A DNA stretch of 63,598 nt from NCBI RefSeq assembly GCF_000003815.2, contig NC_049984.1, positions 24,525,263 through 24,588,860 of the forward strand, in the 5' to 3' direction. Source of the stretch: Branchiostoma floridae (Eukaryota > Chordata > Leptocardii > Amphioxiformes > Branchiostomatidae). A model generated the notes under the pieces. That model was not told where the DNA came from. It ran no database searches and saw only the letters and a program-made list of their open reading frames with translations. This document shows positions 1 through 12,082 of the stretch, piece by piece. The position numbers and the translations under genes were made by a program. Each line of letters starts with the position of its first letter. Position 1 is the stretch's first letter.

Positions 1-59
1 AAATATTTACTACAAAGTCGCAGGTACGTAATTGGAACTCATTTTCACATGAGTAGAGT

Positions 60-130
60 GAGGGGCAAGTTAGCTGTGGTTTCGAACCCCGGACCATTTG
101 ATTTTCAGTCAACCGTTGAACACTTAGCCA
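60..130 (-). repeat. tRNA-derived SINE head (fragment)
   Basis: Read on the minus strand, this stretch has a tRNA-like order: an A-box-like GTGGCTAAGTGTTCAACGG followed by a B-box-like GGGGTTCGAAACC. The spacing suits a tRNA-derived promoter. No clean cloverleaf with a paired acceptor stem was found, so a SINE head or decayed tRNA copy is preferred to a working tRNA gene. Confidence 0.35.
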
Positions 131-830
131 CAAAACCACCATGCCTAGCGCCAAAATACCATCGAAGTTCTCAGCACTATTTTCTCTGTCCATCTCTCGT
201 AAAATTAGACGGGACTACTAATAGTCTCACAGTTTACAAAATGGCGGGAAAAAGACTCATTTTTAAAGATTGTCGCGGAAACAAGTTTCACAGTCTACAA
301 TATAAATTGTTGACGGTTTTTCCCACGGTTGGTTTGAAGGCTTGCGGTGCCATCACCCATGACCAACAGTTGCCACCACAACAATGTCGCCATGGTTGGC
401 GGCAATGAACACAGAACTTGTTACGTCACACGCATTCCACAGGCGTGAGTCATCACAACAAGGAGAGACCCCACCGGATGTTTTGATCAGGCTATATTCA
501 TTTATTCCTGAAAGGATGTCTTAAAATACATTTCGTCAATAGAATTACACTCAATGACACCCCCTCCCCCATGGAGCAACGAATATGTCGATATTGTAGA
601 TAGACTATTGCAGATAGAGTAAGATGAACTGCATTTTGTAGTAGAATGTATAAAGAGAGAGATGAACTTTATAGACTGATAGAACCTAACGTTATGTGTT
701 TTGCTACAGTCCATTTCTCTCTTTTTAATTGTTTGTGATGGTCATGATCAAGTTGTAAGAGAAAATATGTTTTACAATTCAAAGTTTATAAAGTATGGTA
801 GGAGAAAACAAATCACAGAAAACGTAACAC

Positions 831-1102
831 TGCGTAACTTTTATTCCACGGGGTAACCTATATCCGTTGCTTTTAAAAACAGGGTATTCAGGGATATCAA
901 GTTGAAGGACGATGGTTTCAAACTCGAGACAATGTATCTTGAAAATGTTACACTTTGAAACCGCCGATATCTGTATCTATATCTGTATTGTCGGTATAAC
1001 CGTCCTTTGGCGTAACTCACCAGATATCCCCACATACCCTGTTAAAAAAACCCACACGGAAATAGGTTACCCCGCGGATAAAGGGGGACTAGAGTTAACG
1101 CA
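831..1102. mobile_element. Palindromic MITE family M1, copy 1 (TPPP intron 1)
   Basis: The two ends are inverted copies of a shared terminus (TTATCCGCGGGGTAACC, then TATATCCGTTG and a CAGGGTAT/GATATC block), around a middle containing TTGAAACC. At least six related copies lie in this window. Non-autonomous DNA transposon; no ORF. The right end stops a few bases from the splice donor of the TPPP exon at 1106-1111. Confidence 0.75.
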
Positions 1103-1111
1103 ACCACTCAC

Positions 1112-1299
1112 TTGACTTTGGAGAAGACGATATCGACATCCGTTCCGGTGACCTTCTTGCCGTCGATGACCTTGCAGTCCTTACACATCTTGGCCCAGTT
1201 CTTGTTGGTCATGTCCTTGCCCGTGGCCTTGGTGTCGCCCTGGATGGCAAAGGCCTTGAAGGATTCGGCAAAGGCGTCCATGTCTACTGCGTCCGCCAT
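1112..1299 (-). CDS. TPPP/p25-alpha family protein, first coding exon
   Basis: Encodes 62 complete residues starting MADAVDMDAF and ending in VFSKVK. The segment with TNKNWAKMCKDCKVIDGKKVTGTDVDIVF matches the N-terminal part of the p25-alpha domain of tubulin polymerization-promoting proteins, which bind and bundle microtubules in the cytoplasm. The ATG sits in a GCCATG context. The exon ends at a GTGAGT donor (1106-1111, minus strand), leaving phase 2, so later exons must lie below position 1, outside the window; none was found in 1-1100. An M1 MITE begins almost directly after the donor. The family assignment is secure; which paralogue it is cannot be told from one exon. Confidence 0.88.
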
Positions 1300-3766
1300 G
1301 ATGATTCTTCTGTTTTCAAGTGTTTATGAGGAAATTCTGTGGGAGAAGTAGAGAAAATGACTTGACGAGGCACACAGTGTGAAAGGTTGCGCCTGTTAGC
1401 AACGAATCATCGCGATAGTTGCAAATTTGCGAATTTTTGGTCAATTTTTCCTTACTGTCATATTGACGTGCGCAAGCTTATAGCTGCTTTGTGCCAAAAT
1501 TGTATTGTCCGTGTTGTAATTCGAATAAAGTCAATGTCAAAGACACACTGGTATATACGTTTGACCTCCACAAACAAAATGGCTGCGCCCGGAATGTCAC
1601 ATATCGGCCGCCCCAAGTCAGACACAAGATGATTTTTATTGTAAATCGCAGTGTTGAAACTGAAGTAAAACCGTACATGTACAGTCTGATTAAGATTCAT
1701 CAAAAAGGGATTTATAGTGATGTCGCCTGTTGGCGACTAGTTCGCGTCTATTTCGCGACTAGGTCGCGTCTAGTTCGCGACAGTTTGCCAATCGCGATTC
1801 TTTTGCAATATTCCGAGAACTTCGCCATTTTTCAGGTGACAAATCGGCGAAGTATCAGCGAATGCCTTTGGCAAACAGTCGCGGTCCAATGAGATACTGC
1901 CTAATAGATGTCAGTCTTTTTGTCGGTTGGGGAAAAACCATTGGGGGAAAACCATTGAAAAGTCTTTCAAAGTATTCAGCAAAGGGCGTTCATATCTACA
2001 GCTTCCGCCAAGTCTGTGTTGGTTTGAAGGAAGGAAATCCCACCCGATAAGCGAAGAAAAGGGACTCAGATAAGGGTAAAGTGCACAGAGCTGAAGCCAA
2101 TGATTTATTCTAGGAGAGGGGCTATAAAATGAAGTGTAAATACTGTAGCGGAACAAACATAGTGACTACCCACAAAGGGACAATGCCCCCCCCCCCCCCG
2201 CAAAAAAACCACACTAATCCTATCAAAGAATCAGTTATATACAGACAGCAAAGCGAAATGAATTCAGTTGGGTGGAGTGAGACTGAAAGAGACTTTTTCC
2301 CAAGGGCACAAGATAGGTAGCATGACAACATTTGAACCCAGGACCTCTGGGTTCCCAGCAAAACTTGCACCCCAATGCATCTACCCTTGCCTTGTCCTAA
2401 AAGACTAACGTAAGAAGGACTTACTTTAGAACGTTACAACACAATAGCTATGGAAATATCATGTAAGAAAACGTACCGTACTCTGCATATGTGGCAAAGC
2501 AGGTATGCAATCTGTGGCCCGATTTAGATACACGTTTTCGGAGTCCACACAGGACTATGCAAGGAGAACACTATGCTACTCAAGTAGTAATTTCTAGTAA
2601 GAAAACGCCCATTAAGCACCCAAAATCTCTCCACACACAACCCCGAGACGACTCCGAAAACAATGTGTAAATTCGACCTAAATCTTACCTCCAGAAAAAA
2701 AATTAATCCTAACTCGTAGCGTCGCCGTTCGCAATTAAAAGGCTATTGAGGTAAATTCAGACGGTCTGACCTCTTACCCATAGACCTGCATTCAACGGTG
2801 AAACAAGGCCTCAGGTTTACGTGTCAGATAATTTGTATGGTACGTGTTTACTTACTGAGATGAGACCCTTCGCCCTTTGACGCAGGGATGTAACACTGCA
2901 TGTCAGTCGCCTTGTGTAATATTTCTTTCCCTTTTAATTGTATGAATGATACGAACGTGCCAAAATATCGGCCTTTCTTAAAGAAGCTCCTTTCTTAAAG
3001 AAGCTCCTAGTCAGGATTAAGTGTGTCTATTTTTGTCAAGATTTACAAAAGTATATAATCCTTGTAAACAATTCTTGATCCAGTCTTTGTGGATGTCATT
3101 CTTTGTTGTTTCGCCTTCAGCATCTTATTTTTTTTTCACAACTGGGCAAAACATTCGAACTCATGGACGATCCCTAGCTAATTTGACGTAAAAGTGGAAT
3201 GTTTCAAGTCGGTATTCAGTGATAGAAGTCTTCAGGGTAAAATTTGACTACAACACAGGACATCCAGGTGTGTTTAATCGATGTTTTAACAGTCGTGTAC
3301 CTACAAAGTGCGTGCCCGTGAAAGCCTGTCGCCACCTGTTTTCATTGTGGGTTGTGGGCGGAAACTCAACTCTGTTCCCAGGTAATTGAAAACTGCGTCG
3401 CTATGCGGCCTGCGTCCTTAGCAACGTAACACCCTGTATGTACTATGGGTGCGTCTATGCCGATTTAGGATCTCAAAAACAGTCGAGTTTAAAGAGAATA
3501 GCTCCTTAAAAGATTTAGGGTTAGCTTGGGAAGGCTGTCATACATATAAGCTAACACGATAATACATAGCTAGCTCCTCTCTTAACAATGGGTACAAGGA
3601 CAGAGTCCATACGGTATTTGTTAGCGTTTGTTCACACTTGTCACCGCAAATGACGAATCTAGAAGCGATGGTCGCAGGTGCAAGGGTCAGAATTATACAC
3701 CTGTATGTTCTCACCTGGTCATGACACCTGAGAAGGTATGGTAACTTCAACAGCGACTCTTTAAAC
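1300..3766. other. Intergenic stretch, TPPP upstream side
   Basis: No gene is supported here. 1725-1800 holds short direct repeats built on TCGCGACTAG/TTCGCGTCTA. 2187-2199 is a C-tract. 2262-2396 is a SINE fragment. The remainder shows only short ORFs in all frames. The TPPP promoter should lie just above 1300, but no clear TATA box or CpG-rich core was identified. Confidence 0.5.
2262..2396 (-). repeat. tRNA-derived SINE, family S1 (fragment)
   Basis: On the minus strand it reads CCAGAGGTCCTGGGTTCAAA (B-box region), then a GCATGCTACC-like stretch and a CTTTCAGTCTCACTCCACCC tail. The copy at 48804-49055 shows the same order over a longer span, which identifies both as one dispersed family. 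Confidence 0.6.
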
Positions 3767-3907
3767 ATGGCGACAGTCTTAGAGAGTTTGGGCAAATATT
3801 ATCAGAGGGAAGAAGCGCACACAAGCCTAGCTCTAGCACTGTGCGCTTGGGGTTTTTAGGGGAATATTTTTGCACGAATGGCGCTGTAGAAAAGGGACGT
3901 ACTAAAA

Positions 3908-3988
3908 ATGGCGGACGCGGATCCGGAAGTGAACAAGACTTACCTTCGGCAAGATCGAACAAAACGTCCGGCGGAATTGCTCGAGCCT
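3908..3988 (+). CDS. Possible first coding exon of an unrecognised gene
   Basis: An ATG in a good context (AAAAATGGCGG) opens 27 codons, starting MADADPEVNKTYLRQDR and ending ELLEP, then meets a consensus donor GTAAGT at 3989. Base composition is richer in CpG than the surroundings, and an ETS-like CCGGAAGT lies inside. An upstream ATG at 3767 in the same frame (start MATVLESLGKYYQ) runs 30 codons to a TAG, so it would be a uORF or part of an alternative leader. No following exon was recognised, and the family is unknown. It could also be part of a transposon-borne gene. Confidence 0.35.
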
Positions 3989-4703
3989 GTAAGTGCAAGA
4001 TAAATTTCACAGCCCCAAACGTTCACTCGGGATCAAAATGGCAACCGACGCAGCTAGCTGTACAGTGTTTGCATATAAACCACCCCGTGTAAATTATTTC
4101 CCAAGTAGCCGCCTACGCCCTTTTTGGGGTTCAGCCAACCGCTGGGCTTATCGCTGTCCTTGGTTCGGTAAAATCAACTTGGACAACAAAGGCCTCCTCT
4201 CATTGGTACAGGCACCCCCGCAAAATGGCTGGAATGTTTATATCGCTTGGCTTATTTCATGAGTACAGGACTTAAAATCAGTCTGTTTTGCTGTATTACA
4301 TACAGTTTAGAAGTATGTCTTTTCTTATCTAAAGTATACCAAGAATGGGGTCACATGTTTTGAATGAGATAGTATTATATATACAAGCGCTATCCAGAGA
4401 CTTGAACTTTAAGTAGTCGGGTTCAAGACATTGCTATGGCGACAGGAAAAGGCGTCATCGGTTGCTATTGGTGATAGTGCCGCTGGCGGAGCGCGCATTG
4501 TTGGAGTCTTTCGGTGTCACGCTATGGGACTCAGCGTTGGATTTTAGCTTGAGTAGTGAACAGTGATGTATGGATGGGAAGACAGCTGGTGGTTCAGTCA
4601 GTGGTGTTGACCCCAGACTTAGCGCACCTGTTGGGTTAAACTACCTTGAGGGCGGGGGAGGGGAGGGGGGGGTCTGTCAATGCCTGGCCCATGCGTGTTA
4701 AGG

Positions 4704-4995
4704 TGGGTTCACACTTGCGTGTATACCCAAGTCCGTATGAGGTCCTTATGGAGGTCAGAGCCCCTACAAGGCTCCACAGGTCGCTGGAAAGAATTGACAG
4801 GTATAGCTAGATAACATGACAGCGGAGTTTAGCTGGTCGCAAACCATACTCCTCGGACAGCTAACTCCTCTGGCATGTTATGTGTCAATATGTTACAAAT
4901 TTCCACTACTTCAGCGACCCGTGGAGCCTGGTAGAGGCTAAGAATTCCATACGGACCTCATACGGACTTGAATGCACGCACGTGTGATCCCATAT
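4704..4995. mobile_element. Inverted-repeat element (MITE-like), about 290 bp
   Basis: The left arm (TGGGTTCACACTTGCGTG ... AAGTCCGTATGAGGTCC ... GGCTCCACAGGTCGCTG) returns inverted in the right arm (CAGCGACCCGTGGAGCC ... GGACCTCATACGGACTT ... CACGTGTGATCCC). Each arm is about 85 bp. No ORF lies between the arms, as in a non-autonomous DNA transposon or foldback element. Confidence 0.65.
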
Positions 4996-5261
4996 ACTGA
5001 AATCTTACGGTCCCTGCAGTCTAGAACAATCTAACGTTACCACTCAAAAATCGCCATCATAGCTTGTCTAGAACTCGAGATATCAAAACCGGACGTTCCG
5101 CTGTAGTACTGTAACAGACAGCAAGGGGACCCAAGATGTCTTAATTTTAAAATCTTAATCTTAAAATTTCCAGGTCTCATTAAGACTTTTCGAAATGAAA
5201 ACAATCCATTCAAGTCTCCTTGTTATGCTGTCAATCCACAAACATGCGTAGGTATACAAAC

Positions 5262-5279
5262 ACACACACACACACACAT
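5262..5279. repeat. (CA)n microsatellite
   Basis: Short run of CA dinucleotides, about nine units. Confidence 0.8.
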
Positions 5280-5825
5280 GTATGTTTATACGTGTGCCAA
5301 GAACGTGAAAGTAATGCATAATTTATGATTGTGACTTCTATAGAATTGACCTTAAAATCTCTTCGTGTACAGAAGTGGATACGTAATTACGTGCTCAATG
5401 AGTTGTGACATCCACGCCAAATAAAGCATCATGATAATACACATCATTGCATCTTTTTAAAATAATGGCAATCAGAAATTATTATAATCAAGGATCGGGC
5501 GATTGCCGTAGAATCGTCGTCCGATCGATTTTCGCCAAAGGTGACAGTGGTATAATGTGGAGGCTAACAGCATTCCATATCACACACAAAAAAAAGATGC
5601 AATGTGCTTGCAGTATTATATATTCCTGTGCGGCTAGCATCTATTGTGATATGCTCGTTATTTTGGCAGGACACAAAATGATGCTGGCACATATCTAGAA
5701 AAGCCTATGCTCTCATCTTGATCGCTAATTACCACCGACCGGAAGGTTTTATTTTCGTGTCTGTTTGTCCGTTTGGCTGTGTGCTTGTGTGTGTCTGTGA
5801 AGAGCATAGAAGAAACTGTTGATGT

Positions 5826-5968
5826 GTAATCTCCAAAAGCAGATCATACGGTGCCATAAGATAGTATCAAGGCTGGCCAAGGAGTATAGACGGCCAAAGG
5901 GAGTCAAACGGGCACCTACGGTGGGTTTGATATTATATTACGCCACCGTGGATCTGCTTGGAGATTAC
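5826..5968. mobile_element. Palindromic element, family M2 (TCTCCAAGCAGA ends)
   Basis: The ends are inverted copies: TAATCTCC..AGCAGATC on the left and GATCTGCTTGGAGATTA on the right. Inside, ATACGGTGCCATAAGATA mirrors a right-hand CGCCACCGTGG block. Related palindromes with the same termini lie at 32046-32219 and, shorter, at 15263-15348 and 25681-25764. Confidence 0.65.
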
Positions 5969-7210
5969 TGTTGATGGTTGTTGTTGTTGTTTAATAGGGG
6001 CTCTATAATGCCCCCTTGCGGATTTCTATGTATTATATAACTGCAGCGGAACGTCCGGCTTTGATATTTCATGTTCTGGACATTCTATTGAGACAGACAG
6101 TAAGTGGTGTAGGTTTGAGCCACCTACAGGCTTTCTTGGAACTGCAGGGGCCGATTTTGTTTGATCGATTGCAATACAACAGTGCTCCGACAGGAGTCTG
6201 GCACAATTAAGCTTCATAGCCCTCTCTCAAATATGAAGGGATCGTCCGTCAAGTTCGATATCTTAAAACGCCGACACACGGTGTTGTGATCATCAAAAAT
6301 TCATGACCCTATGGGGTCGATCCTAATATAAGATATATGGCCATTAGGAAGATTAGGAAATAATGGACAAAATGTAATTATGTGTCATCCAGTGATAAAT
6401 GACGTGCTTGTTTTGACAAAACGCAGTGTCGGAGTCAGTCCAAATCAATACCATGGTTCGTTTGAATTTGATTGTCTAGACAGAGCCGTTAAAAACGTTA
6501 CAACTGTGTCGTAAATTTGCGTGCAATTGATTCCAATCTATTTCTGTTGCTCACATAATTTTTTATAGTCAAATACGTTGTACGATTTTTCGTTGCACGA
6601 TTTTCCGAAAGAACAGACTACTGTTTACAAGGGTCTACGATAAGACGTTCTCTGTCTAAAGACTTCTCCGTTTGTTGTACGACAAGCTTACGATTGTCCC
6701 TATAACATCATCAATTTGATTCAAATATATACACTTATGAAGGTTAGACAACCAAGTAAACAATATTCAAATACAGTTCCATCTCTCTCTACAACTGATT
6801 TTACACTTCCGGACGTTTCAGCATCACTGGATGGAACTAGCTGAAACTGGCTTTTCCTATGGTATAGAAATAGAACATGACGTAGGCGGGAAGTTATGAG
6901 CCATGTCGTCACTATTAATGGCCCCGTGGGTACTCGGACGGCGTAAGGAACACTTGGAGATAAAATTCCACTGAAAGCTGGCGAGACTGAGGCGTGGACC
7001 ATACCATTACCAGAACTTCAGCGGGTCTTTTACAAGCAAACTAAAGGGCCCAGTTCTAGACAGTTATGTTGTTTATTACCTTCACCAAGAAGGTTATGTT
7101 TCGGTGCTGTATATCTTTCAACCGCAAAACTCAACAAGCTGTGGATAGGCTATATCATGATAGGTTGGTGTGTACGGGTCAGAAAAACTAAGGTCAAGTT
7201 CGATAATGAC

Positions 7211-7403
7211 CCCCTATATTATCCGCGGGGTAACCTGCATCCGTTGTATTGTAAGAGGGTATTTACGGACGGTTGCTTCAAATAGCATTTTTTTCTCAAA
7301 AATATTTGCAGATTGAAACCACAGTCCACCGACTTTACATCCCTAAGAACCACGTCTTTAAAATCAACGGATATAGGTTACCCTGCGAATAAATGTGAAC
7401 TAA
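7211..7403. mobile_element. Palindromic MITE family M1, copy 2
   Basis: Left end ATTATCCGCGGGGTAACC followed by CATCCGTTG; right end CAACGGATATAGGTTACC then CTGCGAATAAATGTGAACTAA. The interior carries the family's inverted TTGAAACC-type block. About 190 bp, non-coding. Confidence 0.75.
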
Positions 7404-7730
7404 CATGCAGGGCGACGCACGCTATGTACACAACAAGCTGAATGCCTATCAACAGACGACAAAGGACTAAGCACGTTCATTTGTATCTTATATGGCAAAG
7501 CGTAGACTTAGATGAAAACGATCATAGATCAAGATATATAACGTATTTATAACTTCACCTGCTCCGGTAACCAATAAATTATTCAGATCGTGTCATTGCC
7601 ACTAAGTCAAGTAAACAATGCCCCATACATCTTCTATTCTCCAGGTGTTTTGTAAACGAGCCGTACCATCCTACTTCTTGGCTTTTGTCCAATAACACAA
7701 TAGTACTTCGGTAGACAGTAGGGGATTTTT

Positions 7731-7947
7731 TGGGGGGGAGGGGGGGGGTCGTCGGTGGTCCGCGATTTTCAACGTTGGCTAAGGTCTCTTTTGCCGGGAA
7801 AGGGAGTTTGCCGAGTAAGGGACATTGCTGTGGAAGGGAGTTTGCCGTGACAGCCTGTCTTTGCCCAGTCCGAACAGCAAACTCCCATCCTCGGCAAACT
7901 CCCTTTCCTGGCACAGGAGAACATAGCCAACGTTGAAACCCCCCCCT
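7731..7947. mobile_element. G/C-tract-bounded inverted-repeat element, copy 1
   Basis: It starts with a G-tract and TTTTCAACGTTGGCTA and ends with TAGCCAACGTTGAAA and a C-tract. Inside, GGGAGTTTGCCG occurs in direct and inverted copies. A second copy with the same ends lies at 62454-62636. Non-coding. Confidence 0.65.
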
Positions 7948-8042
7948 AGCCTGAGTATCATCCGTATTCTACCGGGGCTCCTTACACTCGCTACCCCTAA
8001 AGGTAAGGAGCCCCGGTAGAAATAGGATGGTACCCAGGCTAA
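7948..8042. repeat. Perfect-arm hairpin, about 95 bp
   Basis: TAGCCTGAGTATCATCC..TACCGGGGCTCCTTA is mirrored by TAAGGAGCCCCGGTA..GGATGGTACCCAGGCTA. It abuts the G/C-tract element, so it is either a separate foldback element or part of a compound one. Confidence 0.6.
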
Positions 8043-10825
8043 CATTATGTAAAAGTCATTGTTATCATATTTGTCACTGTTCTCCAAGTACTCCAATCTG
8101 ATAAAATCTATGAGCTCAATAAAGACTTGATAAAGACATATTCGATCATAATATTTGCACTATCTTAATTTACATGCCTCAACCGCTTCTTGTTTTTAGG
8201 TCTTATTGTATGGCGAAGTTGTTCACCACATATCCTAATACTAACGTCACTCAGTTGACACATGTCCCGGCTAAACCTATATTTCCTTATACATCCAGAG
8301 ATGAAAATCAGAGACATGAAATTACACAATGTACCCTTTGATAACAGATACCACAGTGGGCAGGGCATAGATATATAAAGTTACACCACCGAAGGCTAGG
8401 TCCATGAATTGGCTTTTCTTGGGTTCCTTTTAGCTACATTTCTATAAACATTTTTCTCGTTTCTAGAAAGATTTCATAAATCAATCAAATTTGGGAATGA
8501 AGTCAGAGGAAACGATGCGTTTTATTACACATAATTATTGTATTTTGTATACAGTCATGCTAATCTTATAATTGTATGTGACATTATCACGCATACGGTC
8601 ATAGTTATCAAAAATCAAAGAGGCTTATGATCTTTCAAATTAGTCAAATCGCTAATGTGTAAACCATTGGTCATGGTAATCACTGTTTGCATAAATGTAT
8701 CTACAGTTTTGTGAAAGGGAAATAATGTTATGCCAAATTTCATATCATTTTGAATATAAAGACGAAGAATATTGTGCCAGAAAAAAATAAAACTCTCACC
8801 TTTCGAAGATGATTGAGAGAATTTCTTCTTTCTTGGCAAATCTCCAAACCTTAAGAACGGATTAAGAAGACAGAGGACACGCCCAACTTGTAGTGGCTAC
8901 ATATGCTTGCAAAATATTTCCGGACGAGTCCAATCAAAAACTCCATAGAGGGGCGGTCAGTCTAAACTGTTTAGAAGAGTTTCCCTCCATCGTAGTACAC
9001 TTGTTTCGTTTCTAAACGTTTCAATATTTGATCTTAATATCGCTTCCCGGCCCAGAAAAGATTTGACATGTAGTTCATTTGCGAAGTCCCTCCACGCTAG
9101 GCTCACCCCTCCTGTTATAATGGAATGACCAATGACGTAGTTAAACATCAGTAATTGGCGAACATAAGAGCGTGTGACTCCGTAGGATCAAGTCTTATCA
9201 AATTAGACCATACCAATGGCAGATTGGAGGGGACCCTCTCAGTAGAAATAGCAAACATCATCACATCATCCTTTCTGTGTATACGGCCATGTTGATATGA
9301 TTATATGGATGACGTCCGCGCGTGCATCAATGTTCGTCCGTTTAGAAAAAAAAAGGTTTTCGATTAAATCGTATAAACTGTTGCGAAATTCAATAAGCAA
9401 ATATGCCGTAAATTAACAATAAATAGTAGATAACGGCTCCTATTGTCGTAGAATGCTAAATCCAAATTCAAATAGGAAGATTTGGAAGAACATAAATGAA
9501 GAATCTAGTAATGTTTGGAATTATATACTCTGCGTTTTTCAGCCTTTTGTTCAACCTTCCTGATTTTTGGTCAACCTTTTTTTGGCACGCTCGCATCAGT
9601 TTTGGGGTTTCCAGAGGATGTCATCCATATAATGAAATCAAAACGGCCTAAAGAGAGAATAAGACGCACACATATATACAGCTGTACGGACAATGAAAAG
9701 GAATATTTCTTCTCAAAGAAGAATGACAACATTTGCAGAAATCCAAACTCAATAACCTGTGAAATAATATCATTTGATTATGACATTTATTTATATGTGC
9801 AATTCAGTTCTCGATATGAAATAATTGAATGGCCGAAGGCATTGCATTTGTGACCTTGGCTGACGACCAAAAGACCAAAACAATCGTTACTTTATCATTA
9901 TGTTATATCATGTATGTCAAGAGTCTACCACTATTTATGCACTCTTACCAAGCTTCGCTCAAGCCCGAAGGCTTCTATGACCGTTGCGTATTTTCCTAAT
10001 GACGTTATCGTCTCGCCTTTATCTGATTTGCATGTCCCTACGGAGATTTTGTGTCAGTGCCAATAACGACGTACAAGAGACAAGCGCCCAATTTTGGACA
10101 ATAGGCCGCATGAATTCAATTACATGGATGATATCCTCTGTGAACTTCCAAACTGGTGCGAGCATGCGAATTAAAAAGTTTGGCTCCCCCAAAATTGCCT
10201 TCATTATGAAATCTATGGTCAGGGAGGTATGCCGAACAATAGCCATAGGTTCTTCATTTTTTCTTTCAAATCTGCTTTGAGTTCTTGGGATTGACTTTCG
10301 CATTATATAGCATTAGCCATTAGTATCCGTTTTCTGATACTCTTTTCAAAATCTACGACATACTTTGCAGCTGTTTTCTACGACTTACAGTATGGGCGAA
10401 AGCTTTTTTTTAAATGTCGGAACATTCATTCGTTCGCGGATGTCATCCATATAACCCAATCAAAATGGCCCTACGATAGTACATGCACAGTTCACTGAAT
10501 TCTGTTCAAATCTTAAGCGCTAAAGCCGGTACGATGGCTTGTCAGTTAGTGCTTACAACTTGGGAAGTACATTCGTCGTAGGCCGGCGTATGGTAGTGAT
10601 GACGTAGATTTTTCAAAGATATGAGTCAGAACCAACCGCCGACAATTCTAAAACAGCCTTTTCTGTAACAAGATAGCTGATAATACTACCTTAACAATGT
10701 TTTCAGTTTACGATCGTGCGATGATTGTACGACGATCGCGCACGATGGATGTGGCAAGGTCCTTAGTTAATCATTACAGGATTTGTCATTTTATGTAAAA
10801 GACACTAGACGAAAAGACCTAATAT

Positions 10826-11385
10826 GTAGACGTATGCTGACGGACTCCAATTTGCAACACCTGACGGATGCTGACATATGCTGACAAATGCTGACGGATC
10901 CCAAAATCAATCACGGATCCCCAAAAATGACGGATCCCACTTACATCCGCAACGCATTCGTAGGTATCCGTAACTCGCGGTGGATACAAACACGGAACCC
11001 GTATACTTACGTACTTCGCGACGGATGCTAACATTGCATCCGTATGGATACTTCCGAAATCATGGACGCTATACGCATACGTAAAGCATTCGTTGGTATC
11101 CATAAGTCACTAGCGGATTTAAACAGTGCATTCGTATGGATACTTACTTTTAATGTAAACAAAAGCATACGTGGTCAGGATTCTTGTTTATCAGCAAAAA
11201 CTCTTCAGATGCAGACGTATACGAATTTGCAACATCTTGACGGATGCTAACGGATTCCCAAGATTACCAAAAATCACGGATCCCATGCACATCAGTAACG
11301 CATTTGTTGGTATTCGTCACTCGCTGTGGATGCAAACACGGAATTCGTATGCTTACGTACTTGGCTAACACAGCATCTTTAAGGA
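10826..11385 (+). repeat. Direct repeat of about 200 bp with GACGGATGCT sub-units
   Basis: Two diverged copies in the same direction (about 10826-11050 and 11210-11385) share GCAGACGTAT, TTTGCAACA, TGACGGATGCT, CACGGATCCC, GTAACGCATT and TTACGTACTT in order. Within each copy the GACGGAT motif recurs, so the block grew by repeated local duplication. Confidence 0.55.
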
Positions 11386-11600
11386 TTCTTACTTTTTACG
11401 TATGCGTGGCTCTTGTTTTTGCGCAAAATATCATTTTTTTAGAGTGGTTATATCTTTCCCTCTTTTTGTACCTCGGATACCACAGTTTGTACCGTCAATA
11501 CAAGTGAGACAATCCACGTTACGCTAGATACCAGGATACTCGGATTCGTAAGGATGCGCAATGTTTTTTTTTTTTGCATCCGTGCATAAAAAGATTACCA

Positions 11601-11662
11601 ACAATGCACTGCTCGGGTGGAGCAGGGGATTCCACCGGAGCAGTGCATTGTTGGTAATCTTG
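11601..11662. repeat. Perfect hairpin, 23-bp arms
   Basis: The arm AGATTACCAACAATGCACTG is repeated inverted (CAGTGCATTGTTGGTAATCT) around a short loop at about 11625-11640. A weaker third copy (GTGTATTGTGGGTAAT) follows near 11715. Confidence 0.6.
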
Positions 11663-12082
11663 GGATATCTTAAATATGCGACTCTGTATATTTTTGCATC
11701 TGTGCACTGCAGAAGTGTATTGTGGGTAATCCAATCGTTGTCTCTCCAACCAATCAGACTGGACATAGTCAGTTTTAAATAAAGCGAAAATAGTTAGCGT
11801 TGTCCGTGAGGACCGTCATCTTTTTGTGCCTCAAAATTTGAGTTTTGAAACGTTAAAGTGTAGGAGCTTCATCTGTAATAGGGTGATGTTGAGTCGGTGA
11901 CCAAACTCAAGTGGCAGTCGCTGACGGGACGGCGAGGGACTGAAACAGCCAGCCCTGTTTTTGTATTTCGGCGTCTGGGGCCATTTTACATCACTGTCCT
12001 GCGGATCTCATGGTGAGGTATGTTTTGTACAATGATTGTTTCCCAACGATACCCGCTTTGAGTTCGTTGTTGTTCCTTGTTG

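Noticed and set aside
9515-9853. 112-codon ORF with a hydrophobic start
   Set aside because: It overlaps the dispersed GATGTCATCCATATA repeat, which occurs many times in the window.
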